Shown here piece after piece: positions 31,850 through 42,529 of a stretch of 64,000 nt of DNA. The stretch spans positions 248,001 through 312,000 of the forward strand of contig NZ_MRST01000024.1 in the NCBI RefSeq assembly GCF_001902145.1, written 5' to 3'. How positions within the stretch are numbered: position 1 is the stretch's first letter; every line of letters starts with the position of its first letter. Made by a program: the position numbers and the translations under genes. This DNA comes from Pseudomonas fluorescens (GTDB lineage: Bacteria > Pseudomonadota > Gammaproteobacteria > Pseudomonadales > Pseudomonadaceae). Under the pieces are notes generated by a model. The model was not told the origin of the DNA. It did no database searches and worked only from the letters and a program-made list of their open reading frames with translations.

Positions 31850-34412
31850 TTCTCAAGTCAAGCCAGAGACTCTGTCCGAGTACCTGGCGCATCTACCCAT
31901 GACGGCTGAGCAGCGCGCCGAGCTGGCGGGCTGCAAGTCCTTCAGCGAGTTGCACGAACGCCTGTCGTCCAAGACCTTCGACGCACCGACCGACGCTGCC
32001 CAAGCGTCGGTTGGCCGCCGCTTGACCCTCAACAGCGCCGAAGAACTGCAAGACGCCGAGATGCTGGCGCTCGATGCCAGCGGTCGTGTGTGCCTCAAGG
32101 CCACGCCGCCGATTCGACGGACCAAAGTGGTGCCCGAGCCTTGGCGTACCAACATCCTGGTGCGCGGTTGGCGCCGGATGACCGGCCGCACAAACCCGCC
32201 CAAGCCACCGAAAGACGAGCGGGTACTGCCGGCTGCGCGCTGGCGTACCGTGGGCTCGATCCGTCGTTACATCCTGTTGGTGCTGATGCTGGGCCAGACC
32301 ATCGTGGCCGGCTGGTACATGAAAGGCATCATGCCGTACCAGGGCTGGTCGCTGGTCGACTTCGACGAGATCCGCAACCAGACCCTGCTGCAAACCGCTA
32401 CCCAGGTACTGCCTTACGCGCTGCAAACCAGCATTCTGATCATGTTCGGGATTCTGTTCTGCTGGGTGTCGGCCGGTTTCTGGACTGCGCTCATGGGCTT
32501 CCTGGAGCTGCTGACCGGTCACGATAAATACCGTATCTCCGGTAAAAGTGCCGGTGACGAGCCGATTCCCAAGGATGCGCGCACCGCTCTGGTGATGCCG
32601 ATCTGTAACGAAGACGTGCCGCGTGTATTCGCCGGCTTGCGTGCAACGTTCGAATCGGTGGCCGCGACCGGTGACCTGGATCGCTTCGATTTCTTCGTGC
32701 TCAGCGACAGTAACGACGCCGACATCTGCATCGCCGAACAGCAAGCCTGGCTCGACGTATGCCGCGAAGCGGGTGGTTTCGGCAAGATCTTCTATCGCCG
32801 TCGCCGCCGTCGCGTTAAGCGCAAGAGCGGCAACCTCGATGACTTCTGCCGTCGTTGGGGCGGTGACTACAAGTACATGGTCGTTCTTGACGCTGACTCC
32901 GTGATGAGCGGCGAGTGCCTTACCAGCCTGGTGCGCCTGATGGAAGCCACGCCGGATGCCGGGATTATCCAGACCGCGCCGCGTGCGTCGGGCATGGACA
33001 CCCTGTATGCGCGCATGCAGCAGTTCGCCACTCGCGTCTACGGCCCGTTGTTTACCGCAGGCCTGCACTTCTGGCAGTTGGGTGAATCCCACTACTGGGG
33101 CCACAACGCGATTATCCGTATGAAGCCGTTTATCGAGCACTGCGCCCTGGCGCCGTTGCCCGGTAAAGGCGCGTTTGCCGGTGCGATCCTTTCCCACGAC
33201 TTCGTTGAAGCCGCGCTGATGCGCCGTGCCGGCTGGGGCGTGTGGATTGCCTACGACCTGCCGGGCAGCTACGAAGAACTGCCGCCGAACCTGCTGGACG
33301 AACTCAAGCGTGACCGTCGTTGGTGCCACGGTAACCTGATGAACTTCCGCCTGTTCCTGGTCAAAGGCATGCACCCGGTGCACCGTGCGGTGTTCCTCAC
33401 CGGCGTGATGTCCTACCTGTCGGCGCCGTTGTGGTTCTTCTTCCTGGTATTGTCCACGGCCTTGCTGGCGGTGAACACCCTGATGGAACCGCAATACTTC
33501 ATGGCCCCGCGCCAGTTGTACCCGCTGTGGCCACAATGGCACCCGGACAAGGCGGTGGCGCTGTTCTCCACCACCATCGTGCTGTTGTTCCTGCCTAAAC
33601 TGCTCAGCATCATCTTGATCTGGGCCAAGGGCGCCAAAGAGTTCGGTGGCAAGTTCAAGGTGACCCTGTCGATGCTGCTGGAGATGTTGTTCTCCATGCT
33701 GCTGGCGCCGGTGCGGATGATTTTCCACACCCGCTTTGTGCTCGCCGCGTTCCTCGGCTGGGCCGCAACCTGGAACTCGCCGCAACGTGACGATGACTCC
33801 ACGCCATGGAGCGAAGCGGTCAAGCGTCATGGTCCGCAAACCCTGCTGGGCTTCCTGTGGGCGCTGCTGGTGGTGTGGCTGAACCCAAGCTTCCTGTGGT
33901 GGCTGGTGCCGATCGTCGGTTCGCTGATGCTGTCGATCCCGGTGTCGGTGATTTCCAGCCGGGTCAAGCTGGGCCTCAAGTCCCGCGACGAGAGCCTGTT
34001 CCTGATCCCTGAGGAATACAACCCGCCGCAAGCCCTGCTGTCGACCGAGAAATACACCCACGAAAACCGTTGGCACGCCCTCAACGACGGCTTTGTGCGT
34101 TCGGTGGTAGACCCGCAGCAGAACGCCCTGGCCTGCGCCTTGGCGACCTCGCGGCACCGTGAGGCCGAGCCCATCGAGTACCTGCGCATGGAGCGTGTTC
34201 GCCACGCGTTGAAAGTCGGTCCGGCCGGCCTCAACAACAGCGAACGCCTGGCCTTGCTCAGCGATCCGGTGGCCCTGGCTCGTCTGCATGAGCAGGTGTG
34301 GAGCGAAGGTCACGCCGAGTGGCTAGGCGCTTGGCGTGCCTCGATCAAGGCTGATCCGCACGCGCCATTGCTGCCCCTGCAACCACAGTCGCCCCAGGCC
34401 CAACCGGCCTGA
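31842..34412 (+). CDS. opgH: Glucans biosynthesis glucosyltransferase OpgH/MdoH
   Basis: This inner-membrane GT2 enzyme polymerises beta-1,2-glucan from UDP-glucose and exports it. The 856-aa protein has a soluble N-terminus, membrane segments from about residue 140, the glycosyltransferase domain with [13 protein letters not shown] near 347 and the RRW motif in [15 protein letters not shown] near 490, then further membrane helices. It is the second gene of the opgGH operon, followed by a terminator. Confidence 0.95.
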   Translation: MSNSQVKPETLSEYLAHLPMTAEQRAELAGCKSFSELHERLSSKTFDAPTDAAQASVGRRLTLNSAEELQDAEMLALDASGRVCLKATPPIRRTKVVPEPWRTNILVRGWRRMTGRTNPPKPPKDERVLPAARWRTVGSIRRYILLVLMLGQTIVAGWYMKGIMPYQGWSLVDFDEIRNQTLLQTATQVLPYALQTSILIMFGILFCWVSAGFWTALMGFLELLTGHDKYRISGKSAGDEPIPKDARTALVMPICNEDVPRVFAGLRATFESVAATGDLDRFDFFVLSDSNDADICIAEQQAWLDVCREAGGFGKIFYRRRRRRVKRKSGNLDDFCRRWGGDYKYMVVLDADSVMSGECLTSLVRLMEATPDAGIIQTAPRASGMDTLYARMQQFATRVYGPLFTAGLHFWQLGESHYWGHNAIIRMKPFIEHCALAPLPGKGAFAGAILSHDFVEAALMRRAGWGVWIAYDLPGSYEELPPNLLDELKRDRRWCHGNLMNFRLFLVKGMHPVHRAVFLTGVMSYLSAPLWFFFLVLSTALLAVNTLMEPQYFMAPRQLYPLWPQWHPDKAVALFSTTIVLLFLPKLLSIILIWAKGAKEFGGKFKVTLSMLLEMLFSMLLAPVRMIFHTRFVLAAFLGWAATWNSPQRDDDSTPWSEAVKRHGPQTLLGFLWALLVVWLNPSFLWWLVPIVGSLMLSIPVSVISSRVKLGLKSRDESLFLIPEEYNPPQALLSTEKYTHENRWHALNDGFVRSVVDPQQNALACALATSRHREAEPIEYLRMERVRHALKVGPAGLNNSERLALLSDPVALARLHEQVWSEGHAEWLGAWRASIKADPHAPLLPLQPQSPQAQPA

Positions 34413-34419
34413 TTCAGGC

Positions 34420-34449
34420 ACCCCCGAAGGCTCGCTTCGGGGGTGTTTC
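34420..34449 (+). terminator. Terminator of opgGH
   Basis: A 10-bp stem CACCCCCGAA / TTCGGGGGTG with loop GGCTCGC is followed by a short TTTC. Confidence 0.8.
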
Positions 34450-34555
34450 AATCGCGGGTCCTACAGCGTTTTTCGCCTCTTCCTTTTTATTCCTAACTCC
34501 TTGTTATTTCGAAACAAAAGACCTTTGTTCGAAGCGTATTTCCGTGCCTGCGGCT

Positions 34556-34576
34556 GGGTTAGGATCGCCCCCCAAA
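34556..34576 (+). promoter_or_regulatory. Promoter element of the first binding-protein gene, shared with its paralogue
   Basis: GGGTTAGGATCGCCCCCCAAA contains a TAGGAT -10-like hexamer (34560-34565). It matches 19 of 21 bases of the element at 35544-35564 before the paralogous gene. No convincing -35 is seen. Confidence 0.5.
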
Positions 34577-34599
34577 TTCGACTCGCCACGGGGGCATTC

Positions 34600-35400
34600 A
34601 TGATCAAAAGGTATTGTTTGGCATTGCTGATGGGCTTCTTCCTGGGGGGGCACGCAGGTTTGCTTTACGCGGGCGCGCTGGACAACGCTGTGCGCCGTGG
34701 CGTGCTTAAAGTCGGCACCACCCCCAATAACGTCCCTTTCGAAATGCTCGATAAGCAGGGGCGCATCGTCGGCTTTGAGATTGACTTGCTCCATACCATG
34801 AGCCGTGCACTTGGCGTAGAGCTTGAATTGGTGGCAGTGCCTTACACGGATCTATTGCCGGGGCTGATGGCGAACAAGTTTGATCTGATTGGCAGCGGCA
34901 TGACGGTCACTCAAGAGCGCAACCTCAAACTCAACTTCAGTGACTCGTTTGTCGTGGTGGGCCAGACGGTGCTGCTGCACCCACGCCTGGCCGGGAAGGT
35001 CTCCAGTATTGAAGAACTGGACGACGCCAGTTACCAGGTGGTTACCACCCAAGGCACCACCGGTGAAGCCGCAGCGCAACGCTTTCTCGTATCCGCGCGG
35101 CTCAGCAGTGTGCCCAACCCGGAAGAAGGCGTGCGGCAGGTCGTTGAAGGCAAGGCCGATGCTTTTATCCATGATGCGCCCTACAACCTGATCGCGATGA
35201 GTCGGCCACAGAACAGTGCATTATTGGCACTGGAGCAACCCTTCACCTTTGAGCCCTTGGCGTTTGGCCTGAAAAAAGGGGATTACGACAGCCTCAATTG
35301 GATCAACCATTTTCTCAACCAGATCGCCCAGGACGGCACCTACGATCGCCTGCATGACAAGTGGTTCAGGGATACGGCCTGGATAGCCGAGATCGACTGA
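34600..35400 (+). CDS. Amino-acid ABC transporter substrate-binding protein (family 3), copy 1
   Basis: A 266-aa periplasmic binding protein with a signal peptide ending LLYA-GALDNA. The family 3 motifs are RGVLKVGTTPNNVPFEMLD, GFEIDLLHTMSRALGVELEL, FDLIGSGMTVTQERNLKLNFS and GKADAFIHDAPYN. It is clearly a paralogue of the next gene (same ends: FTFEPLAFGLKKGDYDS, DGTYDRLHDKWF). The ATG at 34600 is chosen to give the signal peptide; its ribosome-binding site is weak. It has its own promoter-like element. Confidence 0.88.
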   Translation: MIKRYCLALLMGFFLGGHAGLLYAGALDNAVRRGVLKVGTTPNNVPFEMLDKQGRIVGFEIDLLHTMSRALGVELELVAVPYTDLLPGLMANKFDLIGSGMTVTQERNLKLNFSDSFVVVGQTVLLHPRLAGKVSSIEELDDASYQVVTTQGTTGEAAAQRFLVSARLSSVPNPEEGVRQVVEGKADAFIHDAPYNLIAMSRPQNSALLALEQPFTFEPLAFGLKKGDYDSLNWINHFLNQIAQDGTYDRLHDKWFRDTAWIAEID

Positions 35401-35543
35401 TCGTCATAACTGCTTACACATCAATCCCTAATCGAGAGGCCGCGCTGAAGCGTCTGGGCCTGTGCTTGGCCGGGTCGCTGTGAGTGTTTTCCGACACACG
35501 TCGATAACATTTACCGGTGAAACCTTTGTGGCGGACAACGAGT

Positions 35544-35564
35544 GGGTTAGGATCGCACCCCGAA
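35544..35564 (+). promoter_or_regulatory. Promoter element of the second binding-protein gene
   Basis: GGGTTAGGATCGCACCCCGAA with TAGGAT at 35548-35553 is nearly identical to the element before the first copy, at a similar distance from the start codon. Confidence 0.5.
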
Positions 35565-35616
35565 ATGGCGCAGCCCTCTTGTGCGCCAACCTTATAAGAA
35601 TCGTTCAGGGGTCTTG

Positions 35617-36417
35617 ATGATGAAAAAGTATCTTTCGATGCTGATGCTCGGCGTCACCGCGCTGCTCGCCGCCACCGCGGCCCAGGCCGGCGCCATTGAT
35701 GAGGCAGTCAAGCGTGGCACGTTGAAGGTCGGCATGGACCCCACCTACATGCCGTTCGAAATGACCGACAAGCGCGGTGAAATCATCGGTTTCGAGGTTG
35801 ACATCCTCAAGGCCATGGCCAAGTCCATGGGCGTCAAGCTGGAGCTAGTGTCCACCGGTTACGACGGCATCATCCCGGCCTTCCTGACCGGCAAGTTCGA
35901 CATGATCGGCAGCGGCATGACCCTGACCCAGGAACGCAACCTGCGCCTGAATTTCAGCGAACCCTTCATCGTGGTCGGCCAGACGCTGCTGATCCGCAAG
36001 GAACTGGAAGGCACCATCAAGTCCTACAAAGACCTGAACGACGAGAAATACCGCCTGACCTCCAAGCTCGGCACCACTGGTGAAATGGTGGCCAAGAAGC
36101 TGATCTCCAAGGCCAAGTACCACGGCTATGACAATGAGCAGGAAGGCGTGCTCGACGTGGTCAACGGCAAGGCTGATGCGTTCGTCTACGACGCACCGTA
36201 CAACGTGGTGGCCGAGAAGAAAGTCGGTAACGGCAAGCTGGTGTTTCTGGAAGAACCCTTCACGTTTGAACCCCTGGCGTTCGGTTTGAAGAAAGGCGAT
36301 TACGACAGCATCAACTTCATCAACAACTTCCTGCACCAGATTCGTAACGACGGTACCTACGATCGCATCCATGACAAGTGGTTCAAGAGCTCCGAGTGGC
36401 TCAAGGACATGGAATAA
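35617..36417 (+). CDS. Amino-acid ABC transporter substrate-binding protein (family 3), copy 2
   Basis: A 266-aa periplasmic binding protein; signal peptide ends TAAQA-GAIDEA. It carries RGTLKVGMDPTYMPFEMTD, GFEVDILKAMAKSMGVKLEL, FDMIGSGMTLTQERNLRLNFS and ADAFVYDAPYN. Two ATGs in tandem (35617, 35620) follow AGGGG; either is possible. The permease and ATPase follow after a REPIN, so this copy is the likely main partner of that transporter. The ligand is a polar amino acid by family, not further defined. Confidence 0.9.
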   Translation: MMKKYLSMLMLGVTALLAATAAQAGAIDEAVKRGTLKVGMDPTYMPFEMTDKRGEIIGFEVDILKAMAKSMGVKLELVSTGYDGIIPAFLTGKFDMIGSGMTLTQERNLRLNFSEPFIVVGQTLLIRKELEGTIKSYKDLNDEKYRLTSKLGTTGEMVAKKLISKAKYHGYDNEQEGVLDVVNGKADAFVYDAPYNVVAEKKVGNGKLVFLEEPFTFEPLAFGLKKGDYDSINFINNFLHQIRNDGTYDRIHDKWFKSSEWLKDME

Positions 36418-36444
36418 GGCCTGACTGAACACTGCGTCGCGCCC

Positions 36445-36527
36445 TTCGCGAGCAAGCCCGCTCCCACATTTGACCGAGTTGCAACATGAGAATGCGGTCA
36501 AAATGTGGGAGCGGGCTTGCTCGCGAA
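36445..36527. repeat. REPIN-like element, GCGGGC type, within the ABC operon
   Basis: TTCGCGAGCAAGCCCGCTCC and its complement flank about 35 bp, between the binding-protein gene and the permease gene. Confidence 0.85.
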
Positions 36528-36563
36528 GGCGGCAGGACAGGCGACAAAAAACTGGAAAGTGAA

Positions 36564-37523
36564 ATGAAACAGAAAAAAGCCCAATGGCCCTGGCACCTGC
36601 TGACGGTGGTCGTGCTGGTCGGCCTGGCGGGTGCCTTGTACTACGCCACGTCATTGATGTCTTACGAATGGCGCTGGAACCGCGTCCCCCAATACTTCGC
36701 CTATCAAGCCGAGACTTCCCAGCGCGCCGCGGATATTTCCACGGTGGTAGAACTGGTGCGTAAAGGCGATACGGCTGAAGTCACCCTGCGCAACGACGCC
36801 GGAGTCGAGCAAACGCTCACCGTTGCCGATAACAGCCTGCAAGTGGCGCGCGGCGACGATGTGGCTGAAGGCGATGTGGTCGGCGTGACTCGGCAATGGG
36901 CGCTGGGGCCGTTGATGTGGGGCTTGTGGACCACGCTGTGGCTGTCGGTGGTGTCCGGCATCCTGGGTTTGGCGATTGGCTTGGCGACGGGGTTGTGCCG
37001 GCTGTCGAAAAACCCCACCTTGCGCGACCTGTCGACGATCTATGTCGAGCTGGTGCGGGGTACGCCGCTGCTGGTGCAGATCTTCATTTTCTATTTCTTT
37101 ATCGGCACGGTGCTCAACCTGTCCCGGGAGTTCGCCGGGATCGCCGCGCTGTCGTTGTTCACCGGCGCCTACGTGGCAGAGATCGTGCGCGCTGGCGTAC
37201 AGTCCATCACCCGTGGCCAGGACGAAGCGGCGCGCTCCCTGGGCTTGAGCGCCAGCCAGTCGATGCGCCATGTGGTATTGCCGCAGGCGTTCAAGCGTGT
37301 GCTGCCGCCCTTGGCCGGGCAATTTATCAGCCTGGTCAAGGACACCTCCCTGGTGTCGGTGATCGCGATTACCGAGTTGCTCAAGAGCGGCCGCGAGGTG
37401 ATCACCACTTCGTTCTCGCCGTTTGAAATCCTGTTCTGTGTGGCGGGCTTGTACCTGCTGATCAACCTGCCGCTGTCGAAGATGGCCAGCCGGCTTGAGC
37501 GGAGGCTCGCCCAAAGTGATTGA
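36564..37523 (+). CDS. Amino-acid ABC transporter permease
   Basis: A 319-aa inner-membrane protein of the HisM/GltK family. One helix ([20 protein letters not shown]) is followed by a soluble stretch of about 80 residues (about 30-110), then the usual permease domain with [37 protein letters not shown] and the EAA loop [21 protein letters not shown]. The N-terminal soluble insert is longer than in minimal HisM proteins. It overlaps the ATPase gene by 8 bp. Confidence 0.88.
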   Translation: MKQKKAQWPWHLLTVVVLVGLAGALYYATSLMSYEWRWNRVPQYFAYQAETSQRAADISTVVELVRKGDTAEVTLRNDAGVEQTLTVADNSLQVARGDDVAEGDVVGVTRQWALGPLMWGLWTTLWLSVVSGILGLAIGLATGLCRLSKNPTLRDLSTIYVELVRGTPLLVQIFIFYFFIGTVLNLSREFAGIAALSLFTGAYVAEIVRAGVQSITRGQDEAARSLGLSASQSMRHVVLPQAFKRVLPPLAGQFISLVKDTSLVSVIAITELLKSGREVITTSFSPFEILFCVAGLYLLINLPLSKMASRLERRLAQSD

Positions 37524-38250
37524 AGTGCGCGATCTGGTAAAAGTCTTCGATACCCGTGGGCAGGTGGTGCGCGCGGTGGATCACGTCACCACCCAAGTGG
37601 CCAAGGGCGAAGTACTGGTGGTGATCGGCCCGTCGGGCTCCGGCAAGTCCACCTTCCTGCGCTGCCTTAATGGGTTGGAGGAATTCGACTCGGGTTCGGT
37701 GAGCATCGATGGCCTGCAATTGGCTGACCCTAAGACAGACGTGAACGCCTACCGCCGTGAAGTCGGCATGGTGTTCCAGCACTTCAACCTGTTCCCCCAC
37801 ATGACCGTGCTGGAAAACCTGTGCCTGGCGCAAAAGGTCGTGCGCAAGCGCGGCAAGCAAGAGCGCGAAGCCAAGGCCCTGGCGCTGTTGGAAAAGGTCG
37901 GGATTGCGCAGAAGGCCCACGAGTTTCCATCGCGTCTGTCTGGCGGTCAGCAGCAGCGGGTCGCCATTGCCCGAGCCCTGGCCATGGAGCCCAAGGTGAT
38001 GCTGTTTGACGAGCCCACCTCGGCCCTCGACCCGGAAATGGTCGGTGAAGTGCTCGACGTGATGAAGACCCTGGCCCTGGAAGGCATGACCATGGTCTGC
38101 GTCACTCACGAAATGGGCTTTGCTCGGGAAGTGGCAGACCGGGTGTTGTTTTTCGATCACGGCAAACTGCTGGAAGACGCCGCCCCGGCCGAGTTCTTCA
38201 ATTCGCCAAAAGACCCGCGTGCCCAGGCCTTCCTGCGCCAGGTCCTATAA
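37516..38250 (+). CDS. Amino-acid ABC transporter ATP-binding protein (GlnQ/HisP type)
   Basis: A 244-aa ATPase with Walker [10 protein letters not shown] near residue 38, signature [15 protein letters not shown] near 141, Walker [19 protein letters not shown] near 162 and switch His in [12 protein letters not shown]. The GTG at 37516 is chosen: GGAGG lies 10 bp upstream and (M)[10 protein letters not shown] is the usual start; an in-frame TTG at 37495 is less likely. It completes the importer with the permease and one or both binding proteins. Confidence 0.92.
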   Translation: MIEVRDLVKVFDTRGQVVRAVDHVTTQVAKGEVLVVIGPSGSGKSTFLRCLNGLEEFDSGSVSIDGLQLADPKTDVNAYRREVGMVFQHFNLFPHMTVLENLCLAQKVVRKRGKQEREAKALALLEKVGIAQKAHEFPSRLSGGQQQRVAIARALAMEPKVMLFDEPTSALDPEMVGEVLDVMKTLALEGMTMVCVTHEMGFAREVADRVLFFDHGKLLEDAAPAEFFNSPKDPRAQAFLRQVL

Positions 38251-38353
38251 CTGTAGGAGCGAGCTTGCTCGCGAAGAACGTCAACGATAACGCAGCGCAC
38301 CCTGAATGAACGCGGCGGCCTTGGGTTTTTCGCGAGCAAGCTCGCTCCTACAG
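38251..38353. repeat. REPIN-like element, GCGAGC type
   Basis: CTGTAGGAGCGAGCTTGCTC(GCGAAGAACG) and the complementary TTTTTCGCGAGCAAGCTCGC flank a spacer with TCAACGATAACGC. The spacer start is nearly the same as in the element at 42417. It lies between convergent genes. Confidence 0.88.
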
Positions 38354-38363
38354 TGGTGGTGTT

Positions 38364-40271
38364 TCAGAGCTTGAATTTGTCGACCAGCGTCTGCAAATCC
38401 AGGCTCAACCTCGTCAACTGCACACTCGCCGCTGCCGTTTCCTCGCTGGCGGCGGCGGTCTGTTCCGATACGTCCCGTACCTTCAGCACACTGCGATTGA
38501 TCTCTTCGGCCACCGCGCTTTGCTGCTCGGCGGCGGCGGCAATCTGCGGGTTCATCTCCTGGATGATTGATACCGTGCGGGCAATCGCCGCCAAGGCGTC
38601 GCCGGCGTCGCGGGTCAGGGCGACGCTGTTGTCGGTCAGGTTGCGGCTGCTGTCCATGATGTCTGCCACCTGTTGGGTGCCGTTATGCAGGCCGAGGATC
38701 AGCCCTTCGATCTCCTCTGCCGATTCCTGAGTGCGTTGGGCCAGGCTGCGCACTTCGTCGGCGACCACGGCAAAGCCTTGGCCGGCAGTGCCTGCACGCG
38801 CCGCTTCGATGGCGGCGTTCAGGGCCAGCAGGTTGGTCTGCTGAGAAACAGACTTGATCACGTCCAGCACACTGGCGATCTTCTGGCTCTCCTGTTGCAG
38901 CGCGAGCATCGCACGGCCCGACAGCGCCATTTCACTGGCCAGATTGCCAATCTGCTCCACGGCCTGGGTGACCACCTGCTCACCGGCGCCGGCCTGCTGG
39001 TCGGCTTCATTGGCCGCCACCGAGGCGCGTTCGGCGTGGCGCGCCACTTCCTGGGCAGTGGCGAGCATTTCATTCATTGCCGTCGCTACCTGGTCGGTTT
39101 CATCTTTCTGCTCGTTGAGCCCGCTGCGGGTCTGCTCGGTGACGGTGGATAACTGCGTGGCCGCTCCGGCGATCTGCCGGGCGCTGTCACCGATACTGCT
39201 GATCAGGCTACGCAGGCTGCGGGTCATTTGCCCGATGCTTTGCTGCAACTGGCCGAGTTCGTCGCGACGGTCGACCGCCATGTCATGGCTGAGGTCGCCC
39301 TCGGCAACGCGATGGGCGGCGCCGAGGATCTCCCGCAATGGCGCCGCAATCTGCCGGGCGATCCACCAGGCGGCCAGCGCGCCCAGTGCCAGGGCGGCCA
39401 CTGTCACGCTGATCAGCAACGTACGGGTTTGGTCCGCCTCGTTGTTGCGCTTGGCGTTCTGGCTCTGGCTCAGCAGATTGCTCTTGTCCCGCAGCTCGTT
39501 GAGTTGCTGTTCGAAGCTGTTTTGCACGGTTTCGGTATCGAGCTGGGCTTGCTTGAGCTTTATCAGTTGCTCACGGTAGTTGGCCAAATCGGTCTTGAGC
39601 AGCGTCGAGTCCACCGGGAGCGCGGTGACGGAAGCCAGCGCGGCCTGCAGTTCATCAAGCGACTGGTCGAATGCATCGGCGTAGGCCTTTAATGTATCGG
39701 CCGCCCAGGCGGGGCTCTGCGCTCGGTCTTCGGCTTGCTCCATGGCCTGGCGCAGGTTCTCGATGGCGTCGAGGGCCTTCTCGTCATTTTGATCGGGCAA
39801 GTCACTGGCCAGTTGAGCGAGGGTGTCGCTGGCCTGCAGGGCGGACTTCTTGAGCGCCGGACGGATCTGCTCGCGCGCGGCCAGCAACGGTGGCAACTGT
39901 ACGAGCGCGGCTTTCGAGCCCGACACCAAGAGAGCCGCTTCTTCCAGCCATTGTCGGTCGGTGGGGGCTCGCAAGCGGCTCGAAAGGTCGGTCAGATACT
40001 GGCCGATCTGTTCAATCCTCTGGTTCATCTTGCCCAGGCTGTTGCTGTCCATCAGCGTGCGGTACACGATGCGGTCGGCGCGCATGGCCTCGGCTTCGAC
40101 AGCCAGATGGCCCAGGGTCGTCAGGCTATTGGATCGGTAAAGCACGGCGCTCAAGGCTTGCCAGCCCGTAGCGGCGATCAGGAAACTGAGGATCAGCACT
40201 TGGCCAAAACCCAGGGCGAGCTTGAGGCGGACGCTGGCATTGACCAGCACGCGGGTCAGCCGAGAAAACAT
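38364..40271 (-). CDS. Methyl-accepting chemotaxis protein, HBM-type sensor, copy 1
   Basis: A 635-aa chemoreceptor. One membrane helix lies near residues 15-38 and a second near 300-320. Between them is an all-helical periplasmic domain of about 260 residues, long enough for a helical bimodular (HBM) domain as in P. putida McpS. HAMP and the cytoplasmic signalling domain follow, with the hairpin tip [15 protein letters not shown] and [15 protein letters not shown]. McpS senses TCA intermediates; the ligand here is unknown. The ATG at 40269-40271 follows GGAGG. The leader before it carries a nested inverted repeat. Confidence 0.88.
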   Translation of the reverse strand: MFSRLTRVLVNASVRLKLALGFGQVLILSFLIAATGWQALSAVLYRSNSLTTLGHLAVEAEAMRADRIVYRTLMDSNSLGKMNQRIEQIGQYLTDLSSRLRAPTDRQWLEEAALLVSGSKAALVQLPPLLAAREQIRPALKKSALQASDTLAQLASDLPDQNDEKALDAIENLRQAMEQAEDRAQSPAWAADTLKAYADAFDQSLDELQAALASVTALPVDSTLLKTDLANYREQLIKLKQAQLDTETVQNSFEQQLNELRDKSNLLSQSQNAKRNNEADQTRTLLISVTVAALALGALAAWWIARQIAAPLREILGAAHRVAEGDLSHDMAVDRRDELGQLQQSIGQMTRSLRSLISSIGDSARQIAGAATQLSTVTEQTRSGLNEQKDETDQVATAMNEMLATAQEVARHAERASVAANEADQQAGAGEQVVTQAVEQIGNLASEMALSGRAMLALQQESQKIASVLDVIKSVSQQTNLLALNAAIEAARAGTAGQGFAVVADEVRSLAQRTQESAEEIEGLILGLHNGTQQVADIMDSSRNLTDNSVALTRDAGDALAAIARTVSIIQEMNPQIAAAAEQQSAVAEEINRSVLKVRDVSEQTAAASEETAAASVQLTRLSLDLQTLVDKFKL

Positions 40272-40280
40272 GGTGAACCT

Positions 40281-40330
40281 CCGAATCAGAGAAAGCGTTT
40301 CGCAACACATGAAACGCTAATTCGATTCGG
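40281..40330 (-). promoter_or_regulatory. Nested inverted repeat in the leader of chemoreceptor copy 1
   Basis: Read on the minus strand: CCGAATC (outer), AGCGTTTC (inner), 9-base loop ATGTGTTGC, GAAACGCT (inner), GATTCGG (outer). Both pairs are perfect. The outer right arm runs into the GGAGG ribosome-binding site, so the RNA fold would cover its first two Gs. It could be a translational control hairpin or an operator; nothing in the sequence decides. Confidence 0.55.
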
Positions 40331-40372
40331 GGCCGTGGAGGGCTGATAACTGCGTAGGAAATTTCACAAGTT

Positions 40373-40396
40373 GCGGCGGCTTTGGTAAGCCGCCGC
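40373..40396 (-). terminator. Hairpin after chemoreceptor copy 2, possible terminator
   Basis: A perfect 10-bp stem GCGGCGGCTT / AAGCCGCCGC with a 4-base loop lies just after the stop of the upstream receptor gene. No U-tract follows, so it may be a weak terminator or an mRNA end-protecting hairpin. Confidence 0.45.
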
Positions 40397-40406
40397 GTAG
40401 GGTAAT

Positions 40407-42323
40407 TCAGACTCGGAAGCGTCCGACCAGGGTCTGCAGGTAGATCCCCAGGCGCGCCAGTTCGGCACTGGAGGACGCAGTTTCTTCGCTGGCCGACGAG
40501 GTTTGCTCGGAGATGTCGCGCACATTCAACACGCTGCGGTTGATCTCTTCAGCCACTGCGCTTTGTTGCTCGGCGGCGGTGGCGATCTGCGAGTTCATGG
40601 CCTGGATGGTCGAGACGGTGCGGGTGATATTGCCCAGCGCGTGGCCGGCCCGGCGCGTCAGCTCAACACTGCTCTCGGTCAGCCCGCGACTGTTGTCCAT
40701 GATGGTTGCCACCTGCTGGGTACCACTTTGCAGGCCGACGATCAGCTCTTCGATCTCTTCAGTAGACTTCTGCGTGCGCTGGGCCAGGCTGCGCACCTCG
40801 TCGGCCACCACCGCAAAGCCACGCCCGGCCTCACCGGCACGCGCCGCCTCAATGGCGGCGTTAAGGGCCAGCAGGTTGGTTTGCTGGGCCACGGATTTGA
40901 TCACGTCGAGCACACTGCCGATCTTGTCGCTTTCGCGCTTGAGTTCACCCATGGCCACCGTGGAATTACCCACTTCGGTGGCCAGGCGCTCGATCTGGGC
41001 GATGGCTTCACCCACCACCTGGTCGCCTTCACGGGCTTGCTGGTCGGCAGCCACGGCAGCTTGCGAGGCCTCTTCGGCGTTGCGCGCCACTTCTTGCACG
41101 GTGGCCGCCATCTCGTTCATGGCGGTGGCCACCTGGTCGGTCTCGACCTTCTGGCTGTTGACCCCGGCGCTGGTTTGTTCGGTCACGGCCGACAACTGCT
41201 CAGCGGCGCTGGCGATCTGGGTGACCCCGTCGCTGATCCCGCCGATCAACTCGCGCAGGCCCACGGTCATGCTTTGCATGGCGCGCTGTAATTGGCCCAG
41301 TTCGTCCTGGCGGCCCGATTCCAGGTTATGGCTCAGGTCGCCGGAAGCCACGCGCTCTGCGACTTTGAGGGTCTGATTCAGGGGGATGACGATCTGGCGG
41401 GTGATGGCCCAGGCCGCGACGATGCCGACGATCAGTGCCAGCACGGTGGCAAGCAGCAGCAGGTATTTGGCCTGCGCGGCATCTGCGTCACGCACGGCGG
41501 TCTGGGAGACGGTGAGTTTTTCACTGTGGCCCAGCAGGATGTCGCCTTGGGTGATCATGGTTTTCAGCGCTGCTGCGCTGGCGACCTGGGAATCGCGATA
41601 CTGGCTGACGGCGGCGCGGTAGGCTTGCAGTGAAGCCCCGGCTTCTTGCAGGTTGGCCTGGTATTGCGCAGGCAACTGGCCTTGCAGTTCGGTGATTTTC
41701 TTCAGGGCGTTGTCGATGGCATCCAGGGCCGGTTGCTCGGCTTCGACCTTGCCGCTGTAGGTGTAGCCGCGTACCTGGAAGCGTGCTTGCTGGATCAGCT
41801 TGCTCTGCTCGACCACGCTGTTGAACTGGGCGACGCTGTCACCTTGCAGCAGGGCTTTTTCGATTTCGTTGATCTTGGCGACGGCATTGTCGGCGGTGTC
41901 GCCGAGCTTGCTGCGCGCACCCTCACGTTTAAGGCCCGCCTGGACCATGGCGGCGAAGGCCTTTTTGTATTGGTTCAAGGCTTCCTGCTGTTGCTCGACC
42001 AGGGCTTTGTCGTCAGGTTGCTCGATCAGCTCGGCGGCGGTCTTCAGGCCGCTGTCGAGTTGGGCGAGCAGGCCGTCGACCTTGTCCGTGCCTTGCTCGC
42101 CACGGCGCATATCGAAGTCCAGGCGTGCCAGGCGCAGGTCTTTGGTCAGGCCATTGAGGCTGGAAATGAAGCCCAGTTTGTCGCCGCGACTGATCACATC
42201 CCCCAGGCCGGTCCAGCCGGTAAAGGTGATCAACAGCGTCAGGAGCAACACCAGGCCAAAGCCCACGCTCAGCTTGCGGTTGACGCTTACATTCCCCAAC
42301 TTCTCGGCTAACCAACGATACAT
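40407..42323 (-). CDS. Methyl-accepting chemotaxis protein, HBM-type sensor, copy 2 (McpS-like)
   Basis: A 638-aa chemoreceptor with helix [20 protein letters not shown] near the start and a second helix [20 protein letters not shown] near residue 290. The helical periplasmic domain with [12 protein letters not shown] and [13 protein letters not shown] resembles the HBM domain of McpS. HAMP and a signalling domain with [20 protein letters not shown] and [20 protein letters not shown] follow. It is a tandem paralogue of the preceding entry, with its own flagellar-type promoter. The ATG at 42321-42323 follows GGGGAG. Confidence 0.9.
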   Translation of the reverse strand: MYRWLAEKLGNVSVNRKLSVGFGLVLLLTLLITFTGWTGLGDVISRGDKLGFISSLNGLTKDLRLARLDFDMRRGEQGTDKVDGLLAQLDSGLKTAAELIEQPDDKALVEQQQEALNQYKKAFAAMVQAGLKREGARSKLGDTADNAVAKINEIEKALLQGDSVAQFNSVVEQSKLIQQARFQVRGYTYSGKVEAEQPALDAIDNALKKITELQGQLPAQYQANLQEAGASLQAYRAAVSQYRDSQVASAAALKTMITQGDILLGHSEKLTVSQTAVRDADAAQAKYLLLLATVLALIVGIVAAWAITRQIVIPLNQTLKVAERVASGDLSHNLESGRQDELGQLQRAMQSMTVGLRELIGGISDGVTQIASAAEQLSAVTEQTSAGVNSQKVETDQVATAMNEMAATVQEVARNAEEASQAAVAADQQAREGDQVVGEAIAQIERLATEVGNSTVAMGELKRESDKIGSVLDVIKSVAQQTNLLALNAAIEAARAGEAGRGFAVVADEVRSLAQRTQKSTEEIEELIVGLQSGTQQVATIMDNSRGLTESSVELTRRAGHALGNITRTVSTIQAMNSQIATAAEQQSAVAEEINRSVLNVRDISEQTSSASEETASSSAELARLGIYLQTLVGRFRV

Positions 42324-42365
42324 GCTGCGAACTCCCCTGGAACAAGGCTTGGACTTATTCAAAGG

Positions 42366-42392
42366 CTATCGGCACGGGTGCGGGATTCTGTA
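42366..42392 (-). promoter_or_regulatory. Sigma-28 (FliA) promoter of chemoreceptor copy 2
   Basis: On the minus strand TACAG-N14-GCCGATAG matches the FliA consensus TAAAG-N14-GCCGATAA in both boxes and in spacing. The start point would be about 30 bp upstream of the ATG. Chemoreceptor genes are common FliA targets. Confidence 0.7.
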
Positions 42393-42416
42393 GCTATGCA
42401 CATCTGAACGCTAATG

Positions 42417-42516
42417 CTGTAGGAGCGAGCTTGCTCGCGAAAAACGTCAACGATAACGCGTGCTTCCTGAGTAAACGCGGCGCCTGTGAGTTTTTCGCGA
42501 GCAAGCTCGCTCCTAC
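42417..42516. repeat. REPIN-like element, GCGAGC type
   Basis: CTGTAGGAGCGAGCTTGCTC and its complement flank a spacer with AAAACGTCAACGATAACGCG. It lies between rsmE and the chemoreceptor promoter. Confidence 0.87.
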
Positions 42517-42529
42517 ATTTAGATGAATG

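Noticed and set aside
31893..34313. An 806-codon open frame on the minus strand opposite opgH
   Set aside because: It is an antisense shadow; opgH on the plus strand has all family motifs and a normal length.
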